Positions 24,279-33,094 of a stretch of DNA of 64,000 nucleotides are shown in pieces; the first letter of the stretch is position 1; every line of letters starts with the position of its first letter. Source of the DNA: Chroogloeocystis siderophila 5.2 s.c.1 (lineage in GTDB: Bacteria; Cyanobacteriota; Cyanobacteriia; Cyanobacteriales; Chroococcidiopsidaceae). The DNA lies in contig NZ_MRCC01000001.1 of assembly GCF_001904655.1 (NCBI RefSeq), positions 124,001 through 188,000 of the forward strand, read 5' to 3'. Below the pieces are notes generated by a model. It was not told where the DNA came from. It saw only the letters and a program-made list of their open reading frames with translations, and made no database searches. The translations under genes were made by a program, and so were the position numbers.

Positions 24279-25775
24279 TCAAATATTAGGTGATGGGACA
24301 AACACTTCTGATGTAAAGCTACCATGTAATCCATAAGGAACATGATGCTTGAGGTGGAGACGCGCGATCGCACCTTGCTCTAAATTACGCGCATTTAAAA
24401 TCACCACATCCGAACGATGGTACGTTGCATCGTAAACTAACGCCAATATCCAGCCATCATCTTCACTTTCACCGCCAGGGCGTTCTACAAAAATTGGTTC
24501 GCTAACAAAACCACGTGGTGCAGCACTCCATAATTGTCGCTGTCCTGATTCTAAATCAACTTTGAGAATTGCTTGCAGAGGCGCATTTCCAGTTGCTGCG
24601 TGCGCCGCCCCCATATATAAATACCGACAAGCACGTCCAACTTTTTCGGGGTGCATCGTGGGAAATTCGCAACAGCGTGGTTCAATTAATTCTCGCGATA
24701 CGGTTTGCTGTTGCAAGTTGACATGAAAGCGCCACATCTGTCCTGGTTTAAGTGCATCAAAATCAACTTGTTTGAAATCGCTTCCGGCTTCGACTTCAGG
24801 AAACGATTCGTAACAAATTGAGTCAATGAAAATTTCATCACCTTGCTCAAACGCATTCGCATGATGAAAGACAAAACCAGATTGCGTTTCTAAAATTTGT
24901 ACCTGGCGCGATTTATTTCGCTCAATCACAACAATGCGGGTGGGTTGATTTGGGAGAAACTTGATACATTCTCCCGCACCGCGCAAACCTAAAACAAAAG
25001 GAATCGGATTAAATGCGATCGGGTTTTGAAAGAAGATGCAGTAATTTTCGGTAATGGCAAAATCGTGAATAAAGGCGAATCCAGGTACATTGTGCGCGTG
25101 TTGGCGAATCACGTTACCCGCTGGATCTAATTCAAAAATCGTAATTGTCGAAGACAAACCAGGCTTAATCGAGAAGTTGACCATGCATGGTACGCCACCA
25201 TCTTGATTACACCTCGGATCAATTCTCGGATGTGCAGCAAAAGCTTCGCCATCTGCTAAAACGCCGTTGAGTGAGTCTTTACCCAAAGTTTCCAATGTGA
25301 CTGGATCGAGGCGGTGGGGATCAGCGGCTTCCCATAATGCGAGAAGTTTACCGCCCCAGTAGACAACGTTGGTGTTAGCGATATTTTTCAATCGCAGATC
25401 GAAAGCGTTTGCTAGCCAACCACCAGGCTTTTGCGTACCAAAAACACCACGATAGAGGATTGTGCCAGCTTTTTGTTCTTCTATAAACGCAGCAGTACGG
25501 ATAAAACGATTGCGGAAGTGCGCGCGACCATCTTTAAAGGCGATCGCACTAATCATGCCATCACCATCAAACGGATGATGAATTGGAGTACCATTAATAT
25601 CTAATAACGCTGGACCATTGCGGAACAAAGTTCCTTGCAACTCTGGTGGAATTTGCCCCTCAATGTTGTCAATCCAGTAATCGTATTCGGTTTTGAGTGA
25701 TTCATATCCTCCTTGCCAATCTTGGCGTTGATAGGAGTGTGTAGGAACTGTAGATGCGCGTTCGTGAAGTTGCAT
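24279..25775 (-). CDS. Apocarotenoid 15,15'-oxygenase-type carotenoid dioxygenase
   Basis: Protein of 498 aa in the carotenoid cleavage oxygenase/RPE65 family. Four iron-ligand histidines are in place: AHPR (H182), FIHDF (H237), FVFHHANAF (H304) and GLHGSF (H484). These positions nearly coincide with those of the cyanobacterial ACO enzyme whose structure is known. Such enzymes cleave apo-carotenals to retinal in a non-haem Fe(II) reaction. The conserved HHPFDGDGM segment near residue 66 is also present. The transporter gene lies 40 nt upstream on the same strand, so the two may share a transcript. Confidence 0.92.
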   Translation of the reverse strand: MQLHERASTVPTHSYQRQDWQGGYESLKTEYDYWIDNIEGQIPPELQGTLFRNGPALLDINGTPIHHPFDGDGMISAIAFKDGRAHFRNRFIRTAAFIEEQKAGTILYRGVFGTQKPGGWLANAFDLRLKNIANTNVVYWGGKLLALWEAADPHRLDPVTLETLGKDSLNGVLADGEAFAAHPRIDPRCNQDGGVPCMVNFSIKPGLSSTITIFELDPAGNVIRQHAHNVPGFAFIHDFAITENYCIFFQNPIAFNPIPFVLGLRGAGECIKFLPNQPTRIVVIERNKSRQVQILETQSGFVFHHANAFEQGDEIFIDSICYESFPEVEAGSDFKQVDFDALKPGQMWRFHVNLQQQTVSRELIEPRCCEFPTMHPEKVGRACRYLYMGAAHAATGNAPLQAILKVDLESGQRQLWSAAPRGFVSEPIFVERPGGESEDDGWILALVYDATYHRSDVVILNARNLEQGAIARLHLKHHVPYGLHGSFTSEVFVPSPNI

Positions 25776-25815
25776 AGCTGTAGTGGCTAATGGTATAAGA
25801 CTATAAAGCTAAAAT

Positions 25816-27264
25816 CTACTCTGCGGGTTCTTCGGCTGGCTGTTGCAATAGTGACTGCGGAACTAACTCAGACATCAATTCTGGTAACAATGCTTGTCCA
25901 CCATGTTGCTTGGTAGGAGTCGCATCAGCATCGACTTTTACATCAGGTTCAATTGTTCGAGTTGTGATTTCGGTTGCCGGTAGCCAATTAAGAAACGGTA
26001 ATGGTAGTAGTGTACTAACGTTCGCAATGACAACTAGTATCCAGAGGTTTTGAAAGTTGGTTTGCGTAATCCCCATCCAATGCATGAGTAACGCTCCCAA
26101 TTGATAGGAAAGCAACCCTCCTAAATTAGAAATCGACATTAAGAGTGCAAATAAGGTTGCTTCCACCCCTGGAGGGCATAAACGTGCCGCTAATACTAAA
26201 ACTGGCATATACGCAATCTGCCCCATCACTGTGAGGATCAGATTATCGCCAATACTAAACCAATGATCGTCAATTCCTAAAGCACGGTTAGTATGAGTTA
26301 CGAGTAGTAACATACTCATTCCTAAAACGGCTGAGAGTGCGGTACTCCATCCAAAAATGACGCGAAACGGGACACTTTTCAAAAAGCGATGAAACAACCA
26401 CACGCCAAGAAGCGAAGCGATGCTGGTGACTAGGCGGACTCTGCCTAAAAACTCTGGTTCAAATCCTAATTCGTTTGTCGTGAAGAAAAAGAAAGCCGCG
26501 TCAGCTGTGGGAGTTGCTTGCCAAATAAACACAAATGCGGTAGGAAGCCAAATAGCTTTTTGCGTTATCGCTTTACGTAATTCTCCCAATTGATGCTTCA
26601 CAGTCAATAAGTCGGGCTTCTCGCTAACCGGAGACTCGCTAATCAACCAAGCAACTATTGAGACAATCAATGGAAAAGAAGCCGTAATCCAAAAGATCGT
26701 GCGCGTGGAAAAGTGTTCGAGAAGCAATCCACTAAAATAGGCGGTGATTAAGCCACCAAAAGCTGATGCGCCCCAACACAGCGATTGTAACGAGCCAACC
26801 TCTCCTTGCGATTCGGCGCGCGCACGTTCTACGACAAGCGAGTCAACAATGACATCACCGATCGCGACTGATAAAGAACCAAGTGCGAGTGCTAAAGTTG
26901 CAGCGGCGGAACTATGGACGAGCGTTGCTAAACCCACCCAGGAAAGCGACCCTAAGATTCCTGACAAGATGAGGTAAGGACGCCGGCGGTATCCGAGAAT
27001 CGGCAAACCATCGGAAATGAACCCAAATAGAGGTTTAACGATCCAAGGCAATGCCACAATCCCAAACAGCGCTGATACCTCAGCTGGACTTAGTCCCAAC
27101 TCATCTTTGAGGAAAAAGCTCACCGCTAGCCGTGCCAACCCCAGAATCCCTTGCACAAAGTAAACCACTAGAATGCCGAGTAACTCTGGAGTGGGTTCTA
27201 TACCAAAAAACACTGCTTTTGTCAAGGAGCTTTTCAAACTCGTACCACTTGGAGAAATAAACAT
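25816..27264 (-). CDS. Folate/biopterin transporter family (FBT) MFS protein
   Basis: Protein of 482 aa with about 12 hydrophobic segments. The opening FGIEPTPELLGILVVYFVQG and KPLFGFISDGLPILGYRRRP are typical of the FBT/BT1 family, for which the Synechocystis member transports folates. The C-terminal 50 residues are hydrophilic and acidic. Substrate here is inferred from family only. Located just upstream of the carotenoid oxygenase gene on the same strand. Confidence 0.9.
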   Translation of the reverse strand: MFISPSGTSLKSSLTKAVFFGIEPTPELLGILVVYFVQGILGLARLAVSFFLKDELGLSPAEVSALFGIVALPWIVKPLFGFISDGLPILGYRRRPYLILSGILGSLSWVGLATLVHSSAAATLALALGSLSVAIGDVIVDSLVVERARAESQGEVGSLQSLCWGASAFGGLITAYFSGLLLEHFSTRTIFWITASFPLIVSIVAWLISESPVSEKPDLLTVKHQLGELRKAITQKAIWLPTAFVFIWQATPTADAAFFFFTTNELGFEPEFLGRVRLVTSIASLLGVWLFHRFLKSVPFRVIFGWSTALSAVLGMSMLLLVTHTNRALGIDDHWFSIGDNLILTVMGQIAYMPVLVLAARLCPPGVEATLFALLMSISNLGGLLSYQLGALLMHWMGITQTNFQNLWILVVIANVSTLLPLPFLNWLPATEITTRTIEPDVKVDADATPTKQHGGQALLPELMSELVPQSLLQQPAEEPAE

Positions 27265-27363
27265 TGATAATTCTTAATAAATATCAATGATTACTATAGT
27301 ATCCATCTACCCTAGGATGTGTAACCCCTATGTCAAAGAAGGGAGCAGAGGGGCAGAGGAGAG

Positions 27364-27392
27364 ATAATACTTATGAACTTCTCTTTTACTAA
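27364..27392. repeat. 29-nt dispersed repeat, copy 2
   Basis: Identical to 7437-7465 over 29 nt. The surrounding 27340-27460 also contains GCAGAGG and CACTAGCCACT pieces that match the flanks of copy 1. Confidence 0.75.
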
Positions 27393-27475
27393 TCACTCTT
27401 TTGCTCTACATTACTCAAAATTCACACACTCTTTCACTAACCACTAGCCACTCGATTTAATCACTGAACTAAGCT

Positions 27476-28126
27476 TTATAAAACTCCTTTTGAACTGGGA
27501 ATTGCCCCTGCACGTCGGGGATCGACTTCTAGCGCCATGCGCATCGCTCGTGCAAAAGCTTTGAATGTAGCTTCAATGATGTGGTGCGAGTTGATACCAT
27601 CAAGTTGGCGAATGTGTAGCGTCATTTGACTGTGGTTGACGATCGCGACAAAAAATTCGCGCACAAGTTGAGTGTCGTACGTCCCTACGCGCTGAGTTGG
27701 AATTTGTAAGCCGTAGCTGAGGTGAGGGCGTCCCGAAAAGTCTAAAGCAACTTGTACCAAAGCTTCGTCTAACGGCGCGAGAAAGTTGCCAAAACGGACA
27801 ATTCCCTTGCGATCGCCTAACGCTTTATTCAGCGCTTGTCCGAGAGTAATACCAACATCCTCATTCGTGTGATGGTCGTCAATTTCGAGATCGCCTGTTG
27901 CTTGAACGTCTAAATCAATCAAACCATGCGACGCAATTTGATGCAGCATATGGTCAAGAAACGGAATGCCCGTTGCTGCTGTACACTGACCTGTACCGTC
28001 AAGATTTAAATTCACTTGGACATCAGTTTCACCTGTACTACGGCGAATTGAAGCTGTCCGCGCTACGGTAATGTTTGAGATTTGTTGTAGGGTGTCGCCC
28101 TGGTCTGGAGGATCGCTTAACTGCAT
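27476..28126 (-). CDS. hisB: Imidazoleglycerol-phosphate dehydratase
   Basis: Histidine biosynthesis enzyme of 216 aa, the size of the monofunctional HisB. It contains the metal-binding motifs [23 protein letters not shown] and the second HH site NSHHIIEA. It converts imidazole-glycerol phosphate to imidazole-acetol phosphate. The first about 20 residues are a non-conserved extension. fabI lies 90 nt upstream on the same strand, separated by a hairpin. Confidence 0.96.
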   Translation of the reverse strand: MQLSDPPDQGDTLQQISNITVARTASIRRSTGETDVQVNLNLDGTGQCTAATGIPFLDHMLHQIASHGLIDLDVQATGDLEIDDHHTNEDVGITLGQALNKALGDRKGIVRFGNFLAPLDEALVQVALDFSGRPHLSYGLQIPTQRVGTYDTQLVREFFVAIVNHSQMTLHIRQLDGINSHHIIEATFKAFARAMRMALEVDPRRAGAIPSSKGVL

Positions 28127-28179
28127 GAAGTCAAAATTAACGAGAACAACTCTATTACCATGCTACAATTTCGTGAACC

Positions 28180-28196
28180 GCAGGCGAGATGCCTGC
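28180..28196. repeat. GCAGGC-GAGAT-GCCTGC hairpin
   Basis: A perfect 6-bp GC-rich stem with a 5-nt loop between fabI and hisB. It has no T-run, so it resembles a REP-like intergenic palindrome rather than a terminator. Confidence 0.5.
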
Positions 28197-28216
28197 TTCC
28201 CAAAACCTTAATTTAA

Positions 28217-28993
28217 CTACATTCCCATAATTTCGTAGCCAGCATCGACGTACAAAATTTGTCCAGTAATACCGCTTGCGAGATCGCTACACAAAAAAGC
28301 TGCTGCATTACCAACTTCAAGTTGAGTTACGGTACGCCGTAAGGGAGCAACTTCTTCGACATGGTGAATCATGTCTAAAATACCGCCAACAGCAGAAGAT
28401 GCAAGCGTGCGGATAGGACCTGCGGAAATCGCATTGACGCGAATATTTTGTGAACCAAGTTCTGAGGCTAAATAGCGAACACTCATTTCTAATCCAGCTT
28501 TGGCAACTCCCATGACGTTGTAGTTGGGGACGACGCGATCGCCACCTAAATAAGTCAGTGTCAGAATACTTCCACCTTCTGTCATTAAAGGCTTCGCGGC
28601 TGCACTTAGCTGAATGAGCGAATAAGTGCTAATTTCTAAAGCCTTCGCAAACCCTGATCGCGATGTCTTACTAAACTCGCCGCCTAAATCTTCTTTATTA
28701 GCAAATGCAAGACAATGAATCAGAATATCAAGCTTGCCCCATTTTTCTTGAATCGCGGCAAAGGTAGACTCAATCTGTGCCTCGTTTTGAACATCGCAGG
28801 GAACAAATAAGCTAGGGTTAAGTGGTTCTACAAGTTCTGCCACTTTTTTTTCCATCTTTCCCTTCTCATCAGGAAGGTAACTAACGCCAATATTGGCTCC
28901 TGCTTTATGCAGTTGTTGGGCAATTCCCCAGGCGATCGAGCGATTGTTAGCAATGCCTGTTACTAAAGCATTTTTTCCCGTTAAATCTAGCAT
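28217..28993 (-). CDS. fabI: Enoyl-[acyl-carrier-protein] reductase [NADH]
   Basis: Divergent SDR enzyme of 258 aa for the last reduction of fatty-acid elongation. NAD-binding GIANNRSIAWGIA (13-25) is the FabI-specific form of the Gly-rich loop. The active site has TYLGG (Y148) and YNVMGVAKAGLE (Y158, K165), the FabI Tyr-x6-Lys pattern. The frame stays open to 29074, but the start at 28993 (MLDLTGKNALVTG) gives the normal FabI N-terminus. FabI is the only enoyl-ACP reductase seen in the window. Confidence 0.96.
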   Translation of the reverse strand: MLDLTGKNALVTGIANNRSIAWGIAQQLHKAGANIGVSYLPDEKGKMEKKVAELVEPLNPSLFVPCDVQNEAQIESTFAAIQEKWGKLDILIHCLAFANKEDLGGEFSKTSRSGFAKALEISTYSLIQLSAAAKPLMTEGGSILTLTYLGGDRVVPNYNVMGVAKAGLEMSVRYLASELGSQNIRVNAISAGPIRTLASSAVGGILDMIHHVEEVAPLRRTVTQLEVGNAAAFLCSDLASGITGQILYVDAGYEIMGM

Positions 28994-29423
28994 GGTAGTT
29001 AACTTATGCAACCTTCTTGAGGATACTGGAATCTGAGAAGCTTTTTCAGCATCAGGGCTACCGCATACGCGCATCGCTTATAGAACCTTCAGAATTCTGG
29101 ATTTGTCCGTCAACCTTGTGAACAAACGTTCTTCCTCAATGCTGAGGGAAAGCGACAGGAAGAGGGCACAAATTTCCTTGTAAATACTTAGTTTCTCACT
29201 TAAGAGGTTGACAAGTTATGCTAACTAGTAGTAAGTGGACAAATTGTATGTAAATTAATCTAAAGTCTTGATTTAGGGGTAGGAAATTTGCCATTTTAGA
29301 TTTTATGTAAATTAGACTACAAAATCCCAAATGCAAGTCGGTTTAAGTGATTTAAAGTCTCAAACTCGCGTGTGGAATGTTGAATTGGTGTAAGCTTTCG
29401 AGCATCGGTAAGGGCAAGGATAT
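28994..29423. promoter_or_regulatory. Divergent fabI/ntcA intergenic region
   Basis: About 430 nt. It carries an NtcA box (listed separately) 103 nt before ntcA and a near-match (GTA-N8-TAA) at about 29249-29262. No small gene is visible. Confidence 0.5.
29307..29320 (+). promoter_or_regulatory. NtcA-binding site upstream of ntcA
   Basis: TGTAAATTAGACTACAAA contains the exact GTA-N8-TAC core of an NtcA box. ntcA is known to be autoregulated in several cyanobacteria, so a site here is expected. The associated -10 hexamer could not be placed confidently. Confidence 0.7.
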
Positions 29424-30095
29424 ATGGTCGTGACGCAAGATAGACCGCTAGCAGCTGTATTTCGTCAGGTAGGCGCTGGCTCGTTTCCACCAGTTGTGGA
29501 AACTTTTGAACGAGGTAAAACGATATTTTTTCCTGGCGATCCAGCAGAACGAGTTTATTTTCTCATCAAAGGTGCGGTGAAGCTTTCACGCGTTTACGAA
29601 GCGGGAGAGGAAATCACGGTAGCGCTGCTGCGCGAGAACAGTGTTTTTGGGGTTTTGTCACTGCTGACGGGGAACCGTTCAGATCGGTTTTATCACGCCG
29701 TGGCGTTTACACCCGTAGAGTTATTATCCGCACCGATAGAACAAGTAGAACAATCTTTAAAAGATAATCCTGAATTATCAATGTTGATGCTGCGTGGTCT
29801 ATCGTCAAGGATCTTACAGACAGAAATGATGATTGAAACCCTAGCACACCGCGATATGGGTTCGCGCTTGGTTAGCTTTTTGTTAATTTTGTGCCGTGAC
29901 TTTGGCGTGCCTAATGCAGATGGGATCACAATCGATCTGAAACTGTCACATCAGGCGATCGCTGAAGCAATCGGTTCGACTCGCGTCACTGTCACTCGGC
30001 TACTCGGAGACTTGCGTCAGGAAAATATGATTTCTATACACAAGAAAAAAATTACAGTACACAACCCAGTGGCGTTGAGTCAACAGTTTAGTTAG
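29424..30095 (+). CDS. ntcA: Global nitrogen regulator NtcA
   Basis: CRP/FNR-family activator of 223 aa that binds 2-oxoglutarate and controls nitrogen assimilation genes. The effector-binding beta-barrel is about 25-120 ([20 protein letters not shown]), the dimer helix about 115-145, and the C-terminal helix-turn-helix 174-195 ([20 protein letters not shown]), matching NtcA closely. A GTA-N8-TAC box lies upstream, consistent with positive autoregulation. It is complete and shows no unusual residue. Confidence 0.97.
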   Translation: MVVTQDRPLAAVFRQVGAGSFPPVVETFERGKTIFFPGDPAERVYFLIKGAVKLSRVYEAGEEITVALLRENSVFGVLSLLTGNRSDRFYHAVAFTPVELLSAPIEQVEQSLKDNPELSMLMLRGLSSRILQTEMMIETLAHRDMGSRLVSFLLILCRDFGVPNADGITIDLKLSHQAIAEAIGSTRVTVTRLLGDLRQENMISIHKKKITVHNPVALSQQFS

Positions 30096-30157
30096 TTGCT
30101 GTGGTGAGGAAGTTGTCGAGATGGAAGAGTGCGATCGCGAGATTCGTCTCAAATTCC

Positions 30158-30176
30158 CTCGCTGAAAAACAGCGAG
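30158..30176. repeat. CTCGCTG-AAAAA-CAGCGAG hairpin
   Basis: A perfect 7-bp stem, 62 nt after the ntcA stop. There is no T-run, so it is a repeat-like palindrome or at best a weak transcript end. Confidence 0.45.
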
Positions 30177-30229
30177 CTTCCTCCTAAAAGGTAGTAGGCT
30201 GTATCTGGAGGGGTAATAAAAAGCTAAAA

Positions 30230-31702
30230 ATGACCACCGGATACATTTTGATTGCATCGATTTTGATTTTGGGAGGCGTAATCGCAACGGTGGGCGATCG
30301 CCTAGGTACGCGAGTTGGTAAAGCACGGTTAAGCTTATTCAACCTGCGTCCGCGTAATACAGCTGTCGTGATTACCATTTTGACGGGAAGTATCATTTCA
30401 GCTTCGACGTTAGCAATTTTATTTGCAGCAGATGAGCGATTACGCACTGGAGTATTTGAATTAGAAGCAATTCAAAGCGAACTGCGCGACAGACGCCAGC
30501 AACTAGAAGCCACACGTCAACAACTCGAAGCGACAACCCAAGAAAAAATGCAAGTCCAACAGGAACTCGTGCAAGCAAGAGCCGAACAAAGAGCCGAGCA
30601 ACGAGAAGCCCAACGACGCGAAGCCGAAGCGCAGCAACGCTTAGAAGCCATCAATGAATCACTACAAGCAGCGCGGACACAACAAGCACAAACGCAAGCA
30701 CAACTCAATCGCACCCAAGCCCGACAATCGCAAACACAAGCACAACTCAATCAAACACAACAAGAGTTAACTCAGGTTTCTGCGCAGTTCCAGCAAGCAC
30801 AAGCCAGGTTAAAAACGGTTTCGCAACGCGCCAGAGAACTACGCACTGAAATTCAACAAGTACAAGCTGAATTGCAGCAGTTAGTCGAGCAACGCGACCA
30901 ACTCAAAGCGCAAATTACGCAACGCGATCGCGAAATCGCGAAACTCGATGAAAGTATTACGCAACGCGATCAAGTAATTGCACAACGCGAAAGCCGCTTG
31001 AAACAATTAGAAGTTCAACAAAACTATCTCGAACAAGAAGCGCAAAGTCTCGAAAGAAACCTACAAGTATTGCGACGCGGAAATGTTGCATTGTTTCGCG
31101 GTCAAGTGTTAGCGGGTGGTGTTGTGCGAATCGTCGATCCCAAAGCGGCGCGTCAAGCCGTCGATCAACTGTTGGGAGAAGCAAATCGAACAGCGCTGCG
31201 ATTTACGCAACCTGGTATCGAACAAGTCAACGCGCAAGTTGTCAATATCTCGCCTGCACAAGTAGACCAACTCATTGCGCAAATTGATGATGGGCGTGAT
31301 TACGTTGTTCGCATTATGTCAGCGGGAAATTATGTTTTGGGCGAACGATCCGTACAAGTGATCGCCGATGCTGCGCAAAATCAAGTTGTATTTCGTCCTG
31401 GAGATGTCTTAGCCGCAATCTCTGCTAATCCTGCTACTATGTCAGACACCGAACTCAGACAGCGGGTAGAACTTCTTTTAGGAGCTTCTAATTTTCGCGC
31501 CCAAAGAGCGGGTATCCTAGGCGATACGATCCAAATTGGCGATAATCGAATTGAAACATTGATTGGTTTTATTGAACAACTCAAACAATACAATCAGCCG
31601 GTTGAAATTCAAGCGGTAGCAGCAGAGGTCACGTACACTGCTGGACCTTTGAAAGTTGAATTATTAGCAACGCAAAATGGGCAAGTTGTGTTTCGTACCT
31701 AG
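30230..31702 (+). CDS. DUF3084 coiled-coil membrane protein
   Basis: Protein of 490 aa. Two N-terminal hydrophobic segments (5-23 and 44-67) are followed by a long coiled coil, about 80-290, that is very rich in Gln, Glu, Arg and Ala with heptad-like QAQLNQTQ repeats. A conserved globular domain (about 300-490, GNVALFRGQVLAGGVVRIVD onward) is the DUF3084 C-terminal region. The protein is widespread in cyanobacteria and of unknown function. An anchored rod with a distal domain suggests a scaffold or envelope role, but that is inference. Confidence 0.85.
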   Translation: MTTGYILIASILILGGVIATVGDRLGTRVGKARLSLFNLRPRNTAVVITILTGSIISASTLAILFAADERLRTGVFELEAIQSELRDRRQQLEATRQQLEATTQEKMQVQQELVQARAEQRAEQREAQRREAEAQQRLEAINESLQAARTQQAQTQAQLNRTQARQSQTQAQLNQTQQELTQVSAQFQQAQARLKTVSQRARELRTEIQQVQAELQQLVEQRDQLKAQITQRDREIAKLDESITQRDQVIAQRESRLKQLEVQQNYLEQEAQSLERNLQVLRRGNVALFRGQVLAGGVVRIVDPKAARQAVDQLLGEANRTALRFTQPGIEQVNAQVVNISPAQVDQLIAQIDDGRDYVVRIMSAGNYVLGERSVQVIADAAQNQVVFRPGDVLAAISANPATMSDTELRQRVELLLGASNFRAQRAGILGDTIQIGDNRIETLIGFIEQLKQYNQPVEIQAVAAEVTYTAGPLKVELLATQNGQVVFRT

Positions 31703-31707
31703 TTACA

Positions 31708-31858
31708 AGGGGTCAGAGGTCAGGGAGTTATTTTGATTACTTGCTTCGCATTTAAGAAAATCGCTCACGCTTGCTTAATTAAAGCAAAGACAATTAAACA
31801 TTTTTGAGGTTAGGATTATTAGCTCACCCGACCTCAGACCTTTGATCCCCGACCTCTC
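31708..31858. repeat. Imperfect inverted repeat of GGTCAGAGGTC units
   Basis: GGGGTCAGAGGTCAGGGAG at the left end faces GACCTTTGATCCCCGACCTC at the right end, about 100 nt apart. The arms are imperfect and related to the repeat at 9892. This fills most of the gap between the two genes. Confidence 0.5.
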
Positions 31859-31876
31859 AGAAAAAGGTTTGTGTCA

Positions 31877-32287
31877 ATGCAGCCAACTATTTTAGGGTTT
31901 GATCCAGGGCGCGATAAGTGTGGAATCGCAGTGATGGGACTCGACCGCAAGTTGTATTACCATCAAGTTGTTTCAGCAACAGCGGCGATCGTCTCAATTA
32001 CACAACTTCGTCAACAATTTCCCGTATCGTTAATCGTCATCGGAGATCAAACAACTGCTAAAAATTGGAAACAAAAACTAGAGAAAGAACTCTCCGAACC
32101 TCCATCAATTGTCATGGTTGACGAACGATATACATCCTTAGAAGCGCGCGATCGCTACTGGCAAATGTTTCCCCCACAAGGCTTGCAACAGCTACTTCCA
32201 CGCGGTTTACGTCAACCACCAAAACCTATCGATGATATTGTCGCCATTTTGTTAATCGAAAGATATCTCAATCGCCTAGCACAATGA
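31877..32287 (+). CDS. YqgF/RuvC-like nuclease (putative pre-16S rRNA-processing nuclease)
   Basis: Protein of 136 aa with an RNase H-like fold. LGFDPGRDKCGIAVMG near the N-terminus gives the first catalytic Asp, VDERYTSLEARDRYW the acidic DER motif, and PIDDIVAILLIERYL the C-terminal acidic motif. YqgF (RuvX) in E. coli processes the 5' end of 16S rRNA; a RuvC-like resolvase role is an alternative. The ATG at 31877 has AAAAGG at a good distance; the GTG at 31871 is too close to it. Confidence 0.85.
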   Translation: MQPTILGFDPGRDKCGIAVMGLDRKLYYHQVVSATAAIVSITQLRQQFPVSLIVIGDQTTAKNWKQKLEKELSEPPSIVMVDERYTSLEARDRYWQMFPPQGLQQLLPRGLRQPPKPIDDIVAILLIERYLNRLAQ

Positions 32288-32579
32288 GGTTTTGAATTTT
32301 GAGTCGTGAAGTGTTGAGTTTAAGACAGTTACGAGTTCTATAGCAAAACGTATTAGATTAAGACATTTATAATCCTGAGTCTTTGTTACCACAGCGAGAA
32401 CGTCTTTGCGCAGGTTAAGAGCGTTGAGGGGAGTTTTCAAGACAAATCTTTCAAAAAGCTAATTGCTAACTGCGATAAGTGCCAAGTGTCTAGAAAAAGT
32501 AAAAAGCGAGAAAATTAAGAAAATTCTCTTATAATTCAAAACTATTCACTAACCATGTGTTGCTCACCCCTCGCTTCTA

Positions 32580-32843
32580 CTAAAGTTCTGCACGAATAGT
32601 AAAAGCGTAATCTCCTCCTGGTTCGAGTTGATAATCTTTCTGTTCTAGAAAGCGTCCTAACGGTTCCTTAATAAGCGCACGACCTTGAGAAGGTTTGACA
32701 GACAATTCACCGCGCCGAAAGCACCATTGAAACTGCCATTCAAAATCACCGGCTCGTACTTCTCCTTCTAAGAAGCCAAACTGCCAGGATTGTCGTGTAA
32801 TCCTAACATGGGCAGTAGTTTCAGGCAATCGCTTACGACTCAC
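32580..32843 (-). CDS. DUF3146 family protein
   Basis: Soluble protein of 87 aa. The order AHVRITRQSWQFGFLEGEVR, WQFQWCFRRGELSV and LIKEPLGRFLEQKDYQLEPG fits DUF3146, a small cyanobacterial family of unknown function. It is transcribed alone, flanked by AT-rich spacers of about 290 and 250 nt in which I see no gene. Confidence 0.8.
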   Translation of the reverse strand: MSRKRLPETTAHVRITRQSWQFGFLEGEVRAGDFEWQFQWCFRRGELSVKPSQGRALIKEPLGRFLEQKDYQLEPGGDYAFTIRAEL

Positions 32844-33094
32844 AATCCTTTGCTTCCCAATTTCGACAATGAACGATTAGATTATTAACTTCCATTGTGC
32901 CTATAGGTCATAACTCGGAACAAAGATACAAAGACATAAATTTGGGTACCCTTCCTAGGGTATATCGTTTTATAGAGATCAGCGTTTTTCGAGCCTCCTT
33001 CAAAGGCGAAAAAACCGAACAACCTTTTGACATAAAAGATGATTAGGATCGAGATGAAGCATTGCGAAACTGCTGATACGTGGAGGTAAGCCAA

